Shown: piece by piece, positions 8,438-16,696 of the stretch | Numbering within the stretch: the stretch's first letter is position 1 | How the letters are laid out: each line of letters begins with the position of its first letter | Assembly (NCBI GenBank): GCA_019635715.1 | Contig: JAHBYY010000010.1 | Coordinates: 1-64,000, forward strand | From: Rhizobiaceae bacterium | GTDB lineage: Bacteria; Pseudomonadota; Alphaproteobacteria; Rhizobiales; Rhizobiaceae | Direction: 5' to 3' | Length of the DNA: 64,000 nucleotides | Notes under the pieces: generated by a model | Database searches by the model: none | What the model saw: only the letters and a program-made list of their open reading frames with translations | Told to the model about the DNA's origin: nothing | Translations under genes and position numbers: made by a program

Positions 8438-9212
8438 GGCGACCGAAGCGATCTTCGCGGACTTCCGCCAGGCGGCGCGCAGCGAGGCGCCGCTCTACCT
8501 CGCCCTGAAACGCAGGATCGAGGACGCGGTGCAGCGCGGCGACATCGGACCCGGCGACGCCCTGCCCTCGGAGCGCGACATCGCCGCGAAGGCGGACATT
8601 TCGCGCGTCACCGTGCGCAAGGCGGTTCAGGATCTGGTCCGCTCGGGCGTGCTGGTGCAGCGGCACGGCTCCGGCACCTTCGTGGCGCCGCGCGTCGAGC
8701 GGGTCGAACAGTCGCTGTCGCGCCTCACCTCCTTCACCGAGGACATGGCGCGGCGCGGCATGACGGTTCGCTCGCAATGGCTGGACCGCGGCATCTATCC
8801 GCCCTCGCCCGACGAGATGATGGTGCTCGGCCTGTCCGCGAAGGAATCGGTGGCGCGGGTCAGCCGCCTGCGCATCGCCGACGGCACGCCGCTGGCCATC
8901 GAGCGGGCTTCGCTGTCGGCCGAAATCCTGCCCGATCCGGCGGCGGTCGGGTCGTCGCTCTACGCGGCGCTGGCCGCCACCGGCCGCCGGCCGGTGCGTG
9001 CCGTGCAGCGCATCTCGGCGGCCAGCCTCGGCGAGGCCGATGCGCGGCTGCTCGACGTGCCGGCGGGCGCCGCCGGCCTCCACATCGAGCGCATCTCCTA
9101 TCTGGCGAGCGGCAAGGTCATCGAATTCACACGGTCGATCTACAGAGGTGATGCCTACGACTTCGTGGCGGAGCTGAGGATCGGCGAAGCAGCGGAGGAG
9201 ATTCCGGCATGA
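8430..9212 (+). CDS. GntR-family (HutC subfamily) regulator, NagR/DasR-like
   Basis: This 260-residue repressor candidate has a winged helix at the N-terminus (YLALKRRIEDAVQRGDIGPG, then ALPSERDIAAKADISRVTVR) and a C-terminal UTRA ligand-binding domain (SRLTSFTEDMARRG ... VARVSRLRIADGTPLAIERA). I start at the ATG at 8430, 8 bp inside the kinase gene; the open frame further upstream lies inside the kinase. Family members sense GlcNAc-6-P or GlcN-6-P. Its likely targets are the two TGGTAT operators at 7374-7405 and 7506-7533. Its stop overlaps the start of the next gene (ATGA). Confidence 0.9.
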   Translation: MAEATEAIFADFRQAARSEAPLYLALKRRIEDAVQRGDIGPGDALPSERDIAAKADISRVTVRKAVQDLVRSGVLVQRHGSGTFVAPRVERVEQSLSRLTSFTEDMARRGMTVRSQWLDRGIYPPSPDEMMVLGLSAKESVARVSRLRIADGTPLAIERASLSAEILPDPAAVGSSLYAALAATGRRPVRAVQRISAASLGEADARLLDVPAGAAGLHIERISYLASGKVIEFTRSIYRGDAYDFVAELRIGEAAEEIPA

Positions 9213-10237
9213 ACGGCTGGACCCACATGCGCCGGGAGATCGTGGAGATCCCCGATGCCGCCGCCCGTCTGCTGGACGGCGCCGGCCCGGCCCTCGCGGC
9301 GGCGGGCCGGGCGATCCGGCAGCGCGATCCGCGCTTCATCGTCTCGGTGGCGCGCGGCTCCTCGGACAATGCGGCGTCGTTCCTTAAATATGCGGTTGAG
9401 CTGACCGCCGGCATCCCGGTCGCCTCGGTCGGTCCGTCGATCGCCTCGATCTACGGCGCAAAGCTGCGGCTTGCCGGCACTGTGTGCCTGGCGATCTCGC
9501 AGTCCGGAAAGAGCCCGGACATCGTCGCCATGTCCGAACTCGCCAAGGCGGGCGGGGCGCTGACGGTGGCGCTGACCAACACGCCGGATTCGCCACTGGC
9601 AAAAGGCGCCGACTTCCCGATCGACATCTGCGCCGGGATCGAGCGCAGCGTCGCGGCCACCAAGACCTTCGTGAACTCGGCGCTCGCCGGCCTGGCGCTG
9701 ATGGCGCATTGCACCGAAGACGCGGATCTGCTCGCCGCCATGCAGAGACTTCCGGATCACCTGCGGCAGGCGATCGATTGCGACTGGATCGAAATGACCG
9801 GCGCACTCGAGGGAGAGCAGTCGCTGTTCATCCTCGGACGCGGCCCCTCGCATGCCATCGCCAGCGAGGCGGCGCTGAAACTCAAGGAGACCTGCGGCAT
9901 GCATGCCGAGGCCTACAGCGCGGCCGAAGTCATGCACGGGCCGCTGGCGCTGGTCGGGCCCGGCTTCCCGGTGCTGGCTCTGGCCGCCCGCGACGCGTCG
10001 GAGGCATCGGTGGCCGAGACGGCGGACACGCTGACGGCCAAGGGCGCCAACGTGTTCGCGACGTCGCGGCGCGTCGGCCGGGCGCGCATCCTGCCGCATG
10101 TTGCGACCGGCCATCCGCTCACCGATCCGCTGCCGCTGATCGTCTCCTTCTACGCTTTCGTCGAGGCCTTTGCGCGGCGGCGCGGCCTTGATCCCGATGC
10201 ACCGCGCAATCTGCGCAAGGTCACCGAGACGCGATGA
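9209..10237 (+). CDS. Double-SIS protein, GlmS isomerase-like (NagB-II type glucosamine-6-P deaminase)
   Basis: This 342-residue cytoplasmic protein resembles the C-terminal isomerase half of GlmS, with two SIS domains: FIVSVARGSSDNAA...AISQSGKSPDIVAM and LFILGRGPSHAIASEAALKLKE. It has no glutaminase domain (no Cys-1 nucleophile). Such stand-alone proteins in nag clusters act as NagB-II deaminases, converting GlcN-6-P to fructose-6-P and ammonia; that assignment is inferred from family and position. It sits between the GntR gene and nagA with 4-bp overlaps on both sides. No classical NagB is visible in the window, so this gene would complete the pathway. Confidence 0.85.
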   Translation: MNGWTHMRREIVEIPDAAARLLDGAGPALAAAGRAIRQRDPRFIVSVARGSSDNAASFLKYAVELTAGIPVASVGPSIASIYGAKLRLAGTVCLAISQSGKSPDIVAMSELAKAGGALTVALTNTPDSPLAKGADFPIDICAGIERSVAATKTFVNSALAGLALMAHCTEDADLLAAMQRLPDHLRQAIDCDWIEMTGALEGEQSLFILGRGPSHAIASEAALKLKETCGMHAEAYSAAEVMHGPLALVGPGFPVLALAARDASEASVAETADTLTAKGANVFATSRRVGRARILPHVATGHPLTDPLPLIVSFYAFVEAFARRRGLDPDAPRNLRKVTETR

Positions 10238-11388
10238 GCCGGCGAACGATCCATCGCGCCGCCCGCATCTTCGACGGGCAGGACTGGCACAGCGACGCGG
10301 CATTGCTGGTGGATGGCGACACAGTCGCGGCGATCGTCCGGCGCGACGCCTCGGCGGCGGGCGCCGAGGAGATCGACCACGGGGCGTCGATACTGGTGCC
10401 CGGCTTCGTCGATCTGCAGGTCAATGGCGGCGGCGGCGTGATGCTCAACGACCGCCAGGATGTCGAGACGATCCGGACGATCTGTGCCGCGCATGCCCGC
10501 TTCGGCACGACGGCGCTGCTGCCGACGCTGATCACCGACACGCCTGAAATCACCCGCCGCACGGTCGAGGCCGGCATAGCCGCGGCGAAAGCTAGCGTAC
10601 CCGGCTTTGCCGGACTGCATCTGGAGGGCCCGCACCTGTCGCTCGCCCGCAAGGGCGCGCACGATCCCAAGCTGATCCGTCCGATGGAGGGCGCCGATGA
10701 AGCGCTGCTTGTCGAGGCGCGGCGTGCCCTGCCGGCCCTGCTGACGACGGTCGCGCCGGAATCCGTGTCGGCCGGGCAGGTGCGGCGGCTGTCGGCGGCG
10801 GGCGTTGTCGTCAGCCTCGGCCACACCGAGGCCAGTTCCACCACCGCCCATGCCTATGCCGAGGCGGGTGCGCGGATGGCGACGCATCTGTTCAATGCGA
10901 TGAGCCAGATCGGCAACCGCGAGCCCGGACTGGCGGGTGCGGCGATCGCGACGGGCGAACTGTCGGCCGGCATCATCGCCGACGGCTTCCACGTCCATCC
11001 GGAGACCATGAGGATCGCGCTCGCCGCCAAGCAGGGTCCCGGTCGCATCCTGCTGGTCACCGACGCCATGGCGACGATCGGCACCGACATGACCTCGTTC
11101 ACGCTGAACGGCAGGACGATCCGCCGCGACGGCGGGCGCCTGACGCTCGAGGACGGCACGCTGGCGGGCGCCGACCTCGACATGATCTCGGCCGTGCGCT
11201 TCGTGCATCGCGAACTCGGCCTCGACCTGTCGGAAGCGCTGCGCATGGCGTCGCTCTATCCGGCGCAGGCGATGGGGCTGGAGCGGCACGGCCGGCTCGG
11301 GGCGGGCTCACGCGCCGATTTCGTCACGCTGTCGGAGGAACTGGAGGTCGGCGGAGTGTGGGTTGGCGGGCAGAGGTATCACGCCTGA
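10234..11388 (+). CDS. nagA: N-acetylglucosamine-6-phosphate deacetylase
   Basis: This is a 384-residue amidohydrolase-superfamily enzyme. Motifs in order are VPGFVDLQVNGGGGVML, GLHLEGPHLS (metal-binding Glu), SLGHTEASS and ATHLFNAMSQ (metal-binding His), and LLVTDAMA (catalytic Asp). It removes acetate from GlcNAc-6-P, giving GlcN-6-P for the SIS protein encoded just upstream. The start overlaps the previous stop by 4 bp and the length matches the family. It ends the plus-strand operon; a long inverted repeat follows its stop, between it and the convergent rpe. Confidence 0.95.
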   Translation: MSRRTIHRAARIFDGQDWHSDAALLVDGDTVAAIVRRDASAAGAEEIDHGASILVPGFVDLQVNGGGGVMLNDRQDVETIRTICAAHARFGTTALLPTLITDTPEITRRTVEAGIAAAKASVPGFAGLHLEGPHLSLARKGAHDPKLIRPMEGADEALLVEARRALPALLTTVAPESVSAGQVRRLSAAGVVVSLGHTEASSTTAHAYAEAGARMATHLFNAMSQIGNREPGLAGAAIATGELSAGIIADGFHVHPETMRIALAAKQGPGRILLVTDAMATIGTDMTSFTLNGRTIRRDGGRLTLEDGTLAGADLDMISAVRFVHRELGLDLSEALRMASLYPAQAMGLERHGRLGAGSRADFVTLSEELEVGGVWVGGQRYHA

Positions 11389-11389
11389 A

Positions 11390-11566
11390 CCCCTCATCCG
11401 ACCTCGCTGCGCTCGGCCACCTTGTCCCACAAGGGGAGAAGGTGAGGCGCTGTCGCACAGTCTCGACAAATAACCAAAGGGGCCGATCGGCACGATTGCC
11501 GGCGCGGGCCTGCCTTCTCCCCTTGTGGGAGAAGGTGGCCGAGCGAAGCGAGGTCGGATGAGGGGT
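11390..11566. repeat. Large inverted repeat between nagA and rpe
   Basis: CCCCTCATCCGACCTCGCTG at the left is mirrored by GCGAGGTCGGATGAGGGGT at the right. The inner arms are CCCACAAGGGGAGAAGG and CCTTCTCCCCTTGTGGG, with a spacer of about 75 bp. It lies between two convergent genes, where a hairpin could act as a bidirectional terminator. The CCTCATCCG...GGGGAGAAGG module recurs at 48955-49071 and 57524-57651. Confidence 0.8.
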
Positions 11567-11594
11567 GCTGGACGGCGCACCGCGTTCCTTCCGA

Positions 11595-12257
11595 CTACAC
11601 CGCTCCCCGGATCGCCGCGATGTTGGCACGGTAGGCGTCTTCGGTGCCGCCCTTGAACACAGCCGAGCCGGCGACCAGCACGTTGGCGCCGGCTTTCACC
11701 ACGGCAGCGGCGGTGTCGGGAGCGATGCCGCCGTCGACCTCGATGTCGATCGGCCGGCCGCCGACCAGCGCCTTCACCTTTGCGATCTTGTCGAGCATGG
11801 CCGGAATGAAGGCCTGGCCGCCGAAGCCGGGATTGACCGTCATGACGAGGATCAGGTCGAGCCGGTCGAGCACGTTCTCGATCGCCGCGACCGGCGTGCC
11901 CGGATTGAGCGACACGCCGGCGCGCTTGCCATGCGACCTCACCGTCTGCAGCGAGCGGTCGAGATGCGGGCCGGATTCGGCGTGGATGGTGATGATGTCG
12001 GCGCCGGCGTCCGCGAAGGCGGCGATATAGGGGTCGGCCGGCGCGATCATCAGATGGCAGTCGAAAACGCTGGGCGTGCGATTGCGGATCGCCTTCACGA
12101 TCGGCGGCCCGAAGGTGATGTTGGGAACGAAATGCCCGTCCATCACGTCGAGGTGGACCCAGTCGGCGCCGGCGCGCACGACCGCCTCCACCTCGTCGCC
12201 GAGGCGGGAAAAGTCCGCCGACAGGATCGACGGGGCGATGATCAGGTTACGAACCAC
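11595..12257 (-). CDS. rpe: Ribulose-phosphate 3-epimerase
   Basis: This 220-residue TIM-barrel enzyme interconverts ribulose-5-P and xylulose-5-P in the pentose phosphate and Calvin pathways. Diagnostic motifs are [34 protein letters not shown] (metal-binding His/Asp), the [10 protein letters not shown] block, and EVDGGI with VAGSAVF near the C-terminus. The start is a GTG at 12257 with AAGGAG 6 nt upstream on the minus strand. It is convergent with nagA and preceded by a repeat-filled gap. It could support the polyol operon further right by handling pentose phosphates, but there is no direct linkage. Confidence 0.95.
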   Translation of the reverse strand: MVRNLIIAPSILSADFSRLGDEVEAVVRAGADWVHLDVMDGHFVPNITFGPPIVKAIRNRTPSVFDCHLMIAPADPYIAAFADAGADIITIHAESGPHLDRSLQTVRSHGKRAGVSLNPGTPVAAIENVLDRLDLILVMTVNPGFGGQAFIPAMLDKIAKVKALVGGRPIDIEVDGGIAPDTAAAVVKAGANVLVAGSAVFKGGTEDAYRANIAAIRGAV

Positions 12258-12289
12258 GATATCTCCTTGCGGGTGGGCGACGAGGGCTC

Positions 12290-12579
12290 GGGGGACTGTT
12301 TACTCCGCCTACTCGAGAAACCGAAAACCGTCCGCATGAGGTCGAGGGCCGAACGGCAAACGCAGGGGACGGTTTACTTTCTTTCGGCAGAAGAGCTGAC
12401 TGGCCCAGAACTCGCGCGGGCCGAAAAAAGTAAACTGTCCCCGGCACCTACGTCGTCTCGGCCGCGAACTTCATGAGCCGATTTCGGGTTCTCCGGTAGA
12501 CGGAGTATTACTTAATTCCGCACCAGCCGACTGTCGGGTGCGACAGCCTTGCAGTGGAATTAAGTAAACTGCCCCCGGC
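12290..12579. repeat. Composite repeat with GGGGACAGTTTACTT-type ends (family B)
   Basis: This gene-free stretch of about 330 bp contains several modules. GGGGACGGTTTACTTTC (12365) is mirrored by AAAAGTAAACTGTCCCC (12426-12442). The first module, with ACCGAAAACCGTCCGCATGA, recurs at 38830-38878 and inverted at 39321-39360. A third module, with CGGCCGCGAACTTCATGAGC, recurs in opposite orientation at 38920-38965. A smaller inverted pair, ACTTAATTCC/GGAATTAAGT, ends the block. No reading frame here looks coding. It resembles non-autonomous palindromic mobile elements. Confidence 0.72.
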
Positions 12580-12585
12580 ATCGTC

Positions 12586-14097
12586 CTACTCGATGTCGAA
12601 AGAGACGCCCTGCGCCAGCGGCAGCGCCTTCGAATAGTTCACGGTGTTGGTGGCGCGGCGCATATAGGCCTTCCAGGCGTCGGAGCCGCTCTCGCGCCCG
12701 CCGCCGGTTTCCTTCTCGCCGCCGAACGCGCCGCCGATCTCGGCTCCAGACGTGCCGATGTTGACGTTGGCGATGCCGCAGTCCGATCCGTCGGCCGACA
12801 GGAAGCGTTCGGATTCCATGATGTCGCGGGTGAAGATGGAGGAGGAAAGGCCAGCGCCGACCGCATTGTGGGCGGCGATCGCGTCGTCGAAATCGCTGTA
12901 CTTCATCACATACAGGATCGGCGCGAAGGTCTCTTCCAGGACGGGGCCGGTTTGCTCCGGCATCTCGACGAGTGCCGGGCGCACGTAGAAGGCGTCCGCA
13001 TGTCCGTTGTCGACACGCTCGCCGCCGGTCACCGAACCGCCCGCGGCCTTTGCCGCGTCGAGCGCGGCCTGCATATGGTCGAAGGCTGCCCGGTCGATCA
13101 GCGGGCCGACGAGCGCGTCGGTCTCCAGCGGATTGCCGACATGGACGCTCTGATAGGCCTTCCGCAGGCGCGGAACGAGGCCGTCATAGACGCTGTCGTG
13201 GACGAACAGGCGGCGCAGCGTCGTGCAGCGCTGGCCGGCCGTGCCCATGGCGCCGAAGGCGATGGCGCGCAGCGCCATGTCGAGGTCGGCTGTCGGGCAG
13301 ACGATGCCGGCATTGTTGCCGCCGAGCTCCAGGATGGCGCGGGCGAAGCGCTTGGCCAGACGCGGGCCGACGTCGCGGCCCATGCGGGTCGAGCCGGTGG
13401 CCGAGACCAGCGGCACCTTGGGATGGTCGACCAGCACCTCGCCGATATCGCGGCCGCCAACCAGCACGGTGAGCAGATTGTCGGGCGCCTCGCCGAAGCG
13501 CTTCAGCGCCCGGTCGAAGATCGCGGCGCAGGCGAGCGCCGTCAGCGGCGTCTTCTCGGACGGTTTCCAGACGACGGAATTGCCGCAGACCAGCGCCAGC
13601 GCCGCGTTCCACGACCAGACGGCGACCGGAAAATTGAAGGCCGAGATCACGCCGACCACGCCGAGCGGATGCCAGGTCTCCATCATGCGGTGGCCGGGGC
13701 GCTCGGTGGCGATGGTCAGGCCGTACAATTGGCGAGAGAGCCCGACCGCGAAATCGCAGATGTCGATCATTTCCTGGACCTCGCCCAGGCCCTCGGACGG
13801 GATCTTGCCGACCTCGATCGAGACAAGCCGGCCGAGATCGGCCTTGGCGGCGCGCAGTTCCTCGCCGAGCAGGCGCACCAGCTCGCCGCGCTTCGGCGCC
13901 GGCACCAGCCGCCAGGCGCGAAAGGCGGCGTCCGCCGCCTCGATCGCCTCGGTCGCCGCGTCCGGCGCGATCGGCGTCAGTTCGGCGATCGCTTCGCCGA
14001 AGACCGGGCTGGACACCTTGAAATCGCCGCCGGAGAGCCGGTCGGCCGAGACGCCCAGGCTCTCCAACAGTTCGACGGTCTCGCGCCTGATGTCCAT
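12586..14097 (-). CDS. ALDH7-family aldehyde dehydrogenase (aminoadipate semialdehyde / piperideine-6-carboxylate type)
   Basis: This is a 503-residue NAD-dependent aldehyde dehydrogenase. FNFPVAVWSWNAALALVCGN and VVWKPSEKTPL mark the cofactor site, ELGGNNAGIV carries the general-base Glu, and GQRCTTLRR carries the catalytic Cys. The LGEVQEMIDICDFAVGLSRQ block is characteristic of antiquitin/ALDH7 enzymes, which oxidise alpha-aminoadipate semialdehyde in lysine or pipecolate breakdown. I start at the ATG at 14097 preceded by AAGGGACGAG; an upstream extension of 38 codons is not family-like. The gene stands alone, divergent from 14312. The substrate is inferred from subfamily. Confidence 0.88.
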   Translation of the reverse strand: MDIRRETVELLESLGVSADRLSGGDFKVSSPVFGEAIAELTPIAPDAATEAIEAADAAFRAWRLVPAPKRGELVRLLGEELRAAKADLGRLVSIEVGKIPSEGLGEVQEMIDICDFAVGLSRQLYGLTIATERPGHRMMETWHPLGVVGVISAFNFPVAVWSWNAALALVCGNSVVWKPSEKTPLTALACAAIFDRALKRFGEAPDNLLTVLVGGRDIGEVLVDHPKVPLVSATGSTRMGRDVGPRLAKRFARAILELGGNNAGIVCPTADLDMALRAIAFGAMGTAGQRCTTLRRLFVHDSVYDGLVPRLRKAYQSVHVGNPLETDALVGPLIDRAAFDHMQAALDAAKAAGGSVTGGERVDNGHADAFYVRPALVEMPEQTGPVLEETFAPILYVMKYSDFDDAIAAHNAVGAGLSSSIFTRDIMESERFLSADGSDCGIANVNIGTSGAEIGGAFGGEKETGGGRESGSDAWKAYMRRATNTVNYSKALPLAQGVSFDIE

Positions 14098-14311
14098 GCC
14101 TGCTCGTCCCTTCGTCTCGATTGACGCCGCGGCCGCCTCGTCCGGACGGCTCTCCCGGCATTTGCCGCGCCTATAGCGCGTTTGGCCGGGGCCTTTCCAC
14201 CGCTTTCGCACCTGGCACGAGGCGATGCGGCCGCGGTTTTGCCGCAGTGCGGAATTGTGCTAGGCGTTTGGGCGGCGTGCCTGCCGCTCGCGGCGCCGGA
14301 CAATCGAGACC

Positions 14312-15103
14312 ATGACCGCCCATATCGATCCGCTGCTGACCTTCCTCGCCATTCTCGGCGCCGTCTACGGCGTGACCGTCGCGCTCTACTTCGTCTACGG
14401 GCTGGCGATGAGCTGGCTCAACGACCGCAATCCGGAACGCCGCATCCAGAAGGGGCGCGACGGCAAGAAACGCATGTGGGTGGAGATCCGCCAGAGCATG
14501 ATCTCGATCCTGGTGACGTCGACCTCGGTCGCCTTCGGCCTGTTCGCCCAGCACATGGGCTGGGCCTGGACGCCGTGGACGCTGACCTGGTGGAACGCGC
14601 TGCCGCTGTTCCTGCTGTGCATGGTCGTCTCGGACCTGTGGTTCTATGCGGCGCACCGGCTGCTGCACACCAAACTGTTCTACCGGCATCATGCCTGGCA
14701 CCACCGCAGCGTTGCGCCGACCGCCTGGAGCCACGATTCGATGACGGTCGTCGATACCGCGCTGTCGCAGGCCCACCATACGCTGATGGTGTTCCTGATC
14801 CCCTTCCCGCCGCTGATCATCCTGGCCAACCGCGCCTACGACCAGATCAACGGCACCTTCGGCCATGCCGGCTTCGAATATTTCGCCTCACCGACGGCGC
14901 GCTTCCCCTCGCCGTTCCTGTGCGCCTTCTTCCACGACCAGCACCATTCCGAGTTCCGCTTCAACTACGGCAACTACTTCTCGTTCTGGGACCGGGTGTT
15001 CGGGACCATCGCGCCCGACTACGACAGCCGCGTCAAGGGAATGGAGGGCGAGCACCCGCCGCTGCACTTCTCCGCGGAGAAGCCGGCCCAGCCGGCCGAA
15101 TAG
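14312..15103 (+). CDS. Sterol desaturase / fatty acid hydroxylase-family membrane protein
   Basis: This 263-residue integral membrane di-iron enzyme has the histidine boxes HRLLH (about residue 113), HAWHH (about 126) and HDQHH (about 210) set between hydrophobic segments, as in the FA-hydroxylase superfamily. The ATG at 14312 begins MTAHIDPLLTFLAILGAVYG, followed by a TM segment. Family members hydroxylate or desaturate lipids, sterols, carotenoids or alkyl ethers; nothing nearby fixes the substrate. It is divergent from the aldehyde dehydrogenase and convergent with the small membrane protein at 15137-15457. Confidence 0.88.
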   Translation: MTAHIDPLLTFLAILGAVYGVTVALYFVYGLAMSWLNDRNPERRIQKGRDGKKRMWVEIRQSMISILVTSTSVAFGLFAQHMGWAWTPWTLTWWNALPLFLLCMVVSDLWFYAAHRLLHTKLFYRHHAWHHRSVAPTAWSHDSMTVVDTALSQAHHTLMVFLIPFPPLIILANRAYDQINGTFGHAGFEYFASPTARFPSPFLCAFFHDQHHSEFRFNYGNYFSFWDRVFGTIAPDYDSRVKGMEGEHPPLHFSAEKPAQPAE

Positions 15104-15136
15104 CAGGCGATCTCCCGCGCCGGCGCCGCGGGGGCC

Positions 15137-15457
15137 CTACGGCGGCGGAGCCGCGCCGACCACGGTGGCCACGACGGACAGCGCAAAAGACAGTCCCAGC
15201 AGCAGCAGGCCGGATCGCAGATAGAAGCGCTCCTGCGCCAATTCCCTGAGCGCGCGCGTCAACAGCGCCATTTCCTGCTGGTCGAGAACCTCCGGTCGCG
15301 TCATGACGAGCCTGAGATGCGACAGCTTGACCAGCGTGGCACGCGAGTCGATCGACAGCAGGGCCGGCATGGCCAACAGCAAGGTCGACCCGATGCCCAG
15401 CAATCCCGATGAGATCATCAGGAGGTGCGCACTGGTCAGATCGGCAAACAATGTCAT
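15137..15457 (-). CDS. Small two-TM membrane protein of unknown function
   Basis: This is a 106-residue protein I do not recognise. It has two hydrophobic segments, LLMISSGLLGIGSTLLLAMP (about residues 12-31) and LRSGLLLLGLSFALSVVATV (about 80-99). A charged amphipathic middle (VLDQQEMALLTRALRELAQE) is probably cytoplasmic. The ATG at 15457 is preceded by GGAGGA with a short spacer. The gene lies 54 bp downstream of the HTH/ABC-like gene on the same strand and is probably its operon partner. It could be the membrane component or anchor of the cassette; that is inference. Confidence 0.7.
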   Translation of the reverse strand: MTLFADLTSAHLLMISSGLLGIGSTLLLAMPALLSIDSRATLVKLSHLRLVMTRPEVLDQQEMALLTRALRELAQERFYLRSGLLLLGLSFALSVVATVVGAAPPP

Positions 15458-15511
15458 GCATCCTCCAGCCGACGGGTGCTCCGGCGGAATATCGATCGCC
15501 GTTCCGCTTCG

Positions 15512-16696
15512 CTATCTCCGTCCCTTGGAGGGAAAGGGCACCGCATCGGCAGCCACGGGCGTGTCCTTCGTGTGCTCATCGGCAGGTGACGTGCGCGGGG
15601 CAAAGAGTGAGGACGGCGGACCGAAGAGCTGCATACGGCCATCCTTCATCACAAGCACATGGTCGGCACGGCCCAGAATGCTGAGCCGATGCGCCGTGAC
15701 GATGGCAATGCCTCCGCGCGCCTTGATGCCCGACAAGGCGGCCATGAGTTCCTCTTCCCCTTCGCTGTCCAGGTTGGAGCCGGGAGAATCAAGCACAACG
15801 ATCCAGGGCTCGCCGTAGAGCGCGCGCGCCAGGGCGATGCGCTGCTGCTCGCCGCGCGACAGGGCGGGCAAAAGGCTTTCGACCTGCGTCTCATAGCCCT
15901 GGGGGAGGCGGAGAATCCGATGGTGCAGTCCGGCGGACTGCGCGGCCTCAATCACCAGCTCCGAGACGGGGACGCCGTGGAAGCCGGCAATGTTTTCGGC
16001 CACCGTTCCTCTTCGCAGATGAAAATCCTCGGCCATGTAGCCTATCGTCGAAGCGAGCGTCTGGGACCGGTACTGGTTGAGGCTGGCGCCATCAAGACGC
16101 ACGCTCCCCGACGCAGGCGGCCAGAGCCCCGCGATCGCCTGGAGCAGAGGCGACTGGCCGCTGCCGTTCGGACCGACGACGACCAGCACATCACCCCGAG
16201 ACAGCTTGAAGCCGACGCCCCTGACCACGGTTTCGCCGGTTTCCGGCATCGCAAGCGAGAGTTCAACCACTTCGAGCGAGGTCGACGGCTTCGGCAGGTC
16301 GACGGTCGCTCCGCCATCCGCCGACGCGGTATCGATCGCCGAGCCGGGCGCCAGTTCCTCGGCCAGCCGCGCATCTTCTCCAGGGCTCGGGAACGAGACC
16401 GGGCCGCCGGCGATGCCCGCTTCCGGCGACAACGTCAGCCGCCGCCCGCATGCATCGGCGAACAGGTGGATGAAATCGAGCGGCGGAAGATGATCGATAT
16501 CGCCGCTTTCGACCTGCGAGATGCGCGCCTGGCTGACGCCGAGCCTGCGCGCGAGTTCCCGTTGCGTCAGCCCGGCGTCGCGGCGAAGTGTCCGCAGGAG
16601 CGTCGCCGTCTGGCGCGCAGCCTGGATCCGCAGCACCGGTGCCCTGAAATCAGGATCGGCCTCGATCTCACGCAGAAGTCTGGACTCGTCGCTCAT
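15512..16696 (-). CDS. XRE-type HTH protein fused to a degenerate type I secretion ABC ATPase domain
   Basis: This is a 394-residue protein. Residues about 32-66 are an XRE/Cro helix-turn-helix (TLRRDAGLTQRELARRLGVS then QARISQVESG). Residues about 140-360 resemble the nucleotide-binding domain of PrtD-type exporters, with the family's WPPASGSVRLDG, GTVAENIA and GYETQV landmarks. Catalytic positions are lost. Walker A is GPNGSGQSPLL (Lys to Gln at 181, Ser/Thr to Pro at 183), the Q-loop position reads YMAED, the signature is LSRGEQQR, and Walker B ends LDSPGSNLD (Glu to Ser at 304). The H-loop His (336) remains. There are no transmembrane segments. The start overlaps the upstream stop by 4 bp (ATGA). 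It is probably a DNA-binding regulator with a non-hydrolysing dimerisation or nucleotide-sensing domain; function unknown. Confidence 0.85.
   Translation of the reverse strand: MSDESRLLREIEADPDFRAPVLRIQAARQTATLLRTLRRDAGLTQRELARRLGVSQARISQVESGDIDHLPPLDFIHLFADACGRRLTLSPEAGIAGGPVSFPSPGEDARLAEELAPGSAIDTASADGGATVDLPKPSTSLEVVELSLAMPETGETVVRGVGFKLSRGDVLVVVGPNGSGQSPLLQAIAGLWPPASGSVRLDGASLNQYRSQTLASTIGYMAEDFHLRRGTVAENIAGFHGVPVSELVIEAAQSAGLHHRILRLPQGYETQVESLLPALSRGEQQRIALARALYGEPWIVVLDSPGSNLDSEGEEELMAALSGIKARGGIAIVTAHRLSILGRADHVLVMKDGRMQLFGPPSSLFAPRTSPADEHTKDTPVAADAVPFPSKGRR

Noticed and set aside
12290..12579. Insertion sequence
   Set aside because: There is no transposase frame, the block is under 300 bp, and only palindromic modules shared with two other loci are present. 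It is better described as a non-autonomous repeat.
12586..14097. Assigning the ALDH7 enzyme to the hydroxynicotinate pathway
   Set aside because: It is about 17 kb from that operon, on its own promoter, and its subfamily fits lysine or pipecolate catabolism better.
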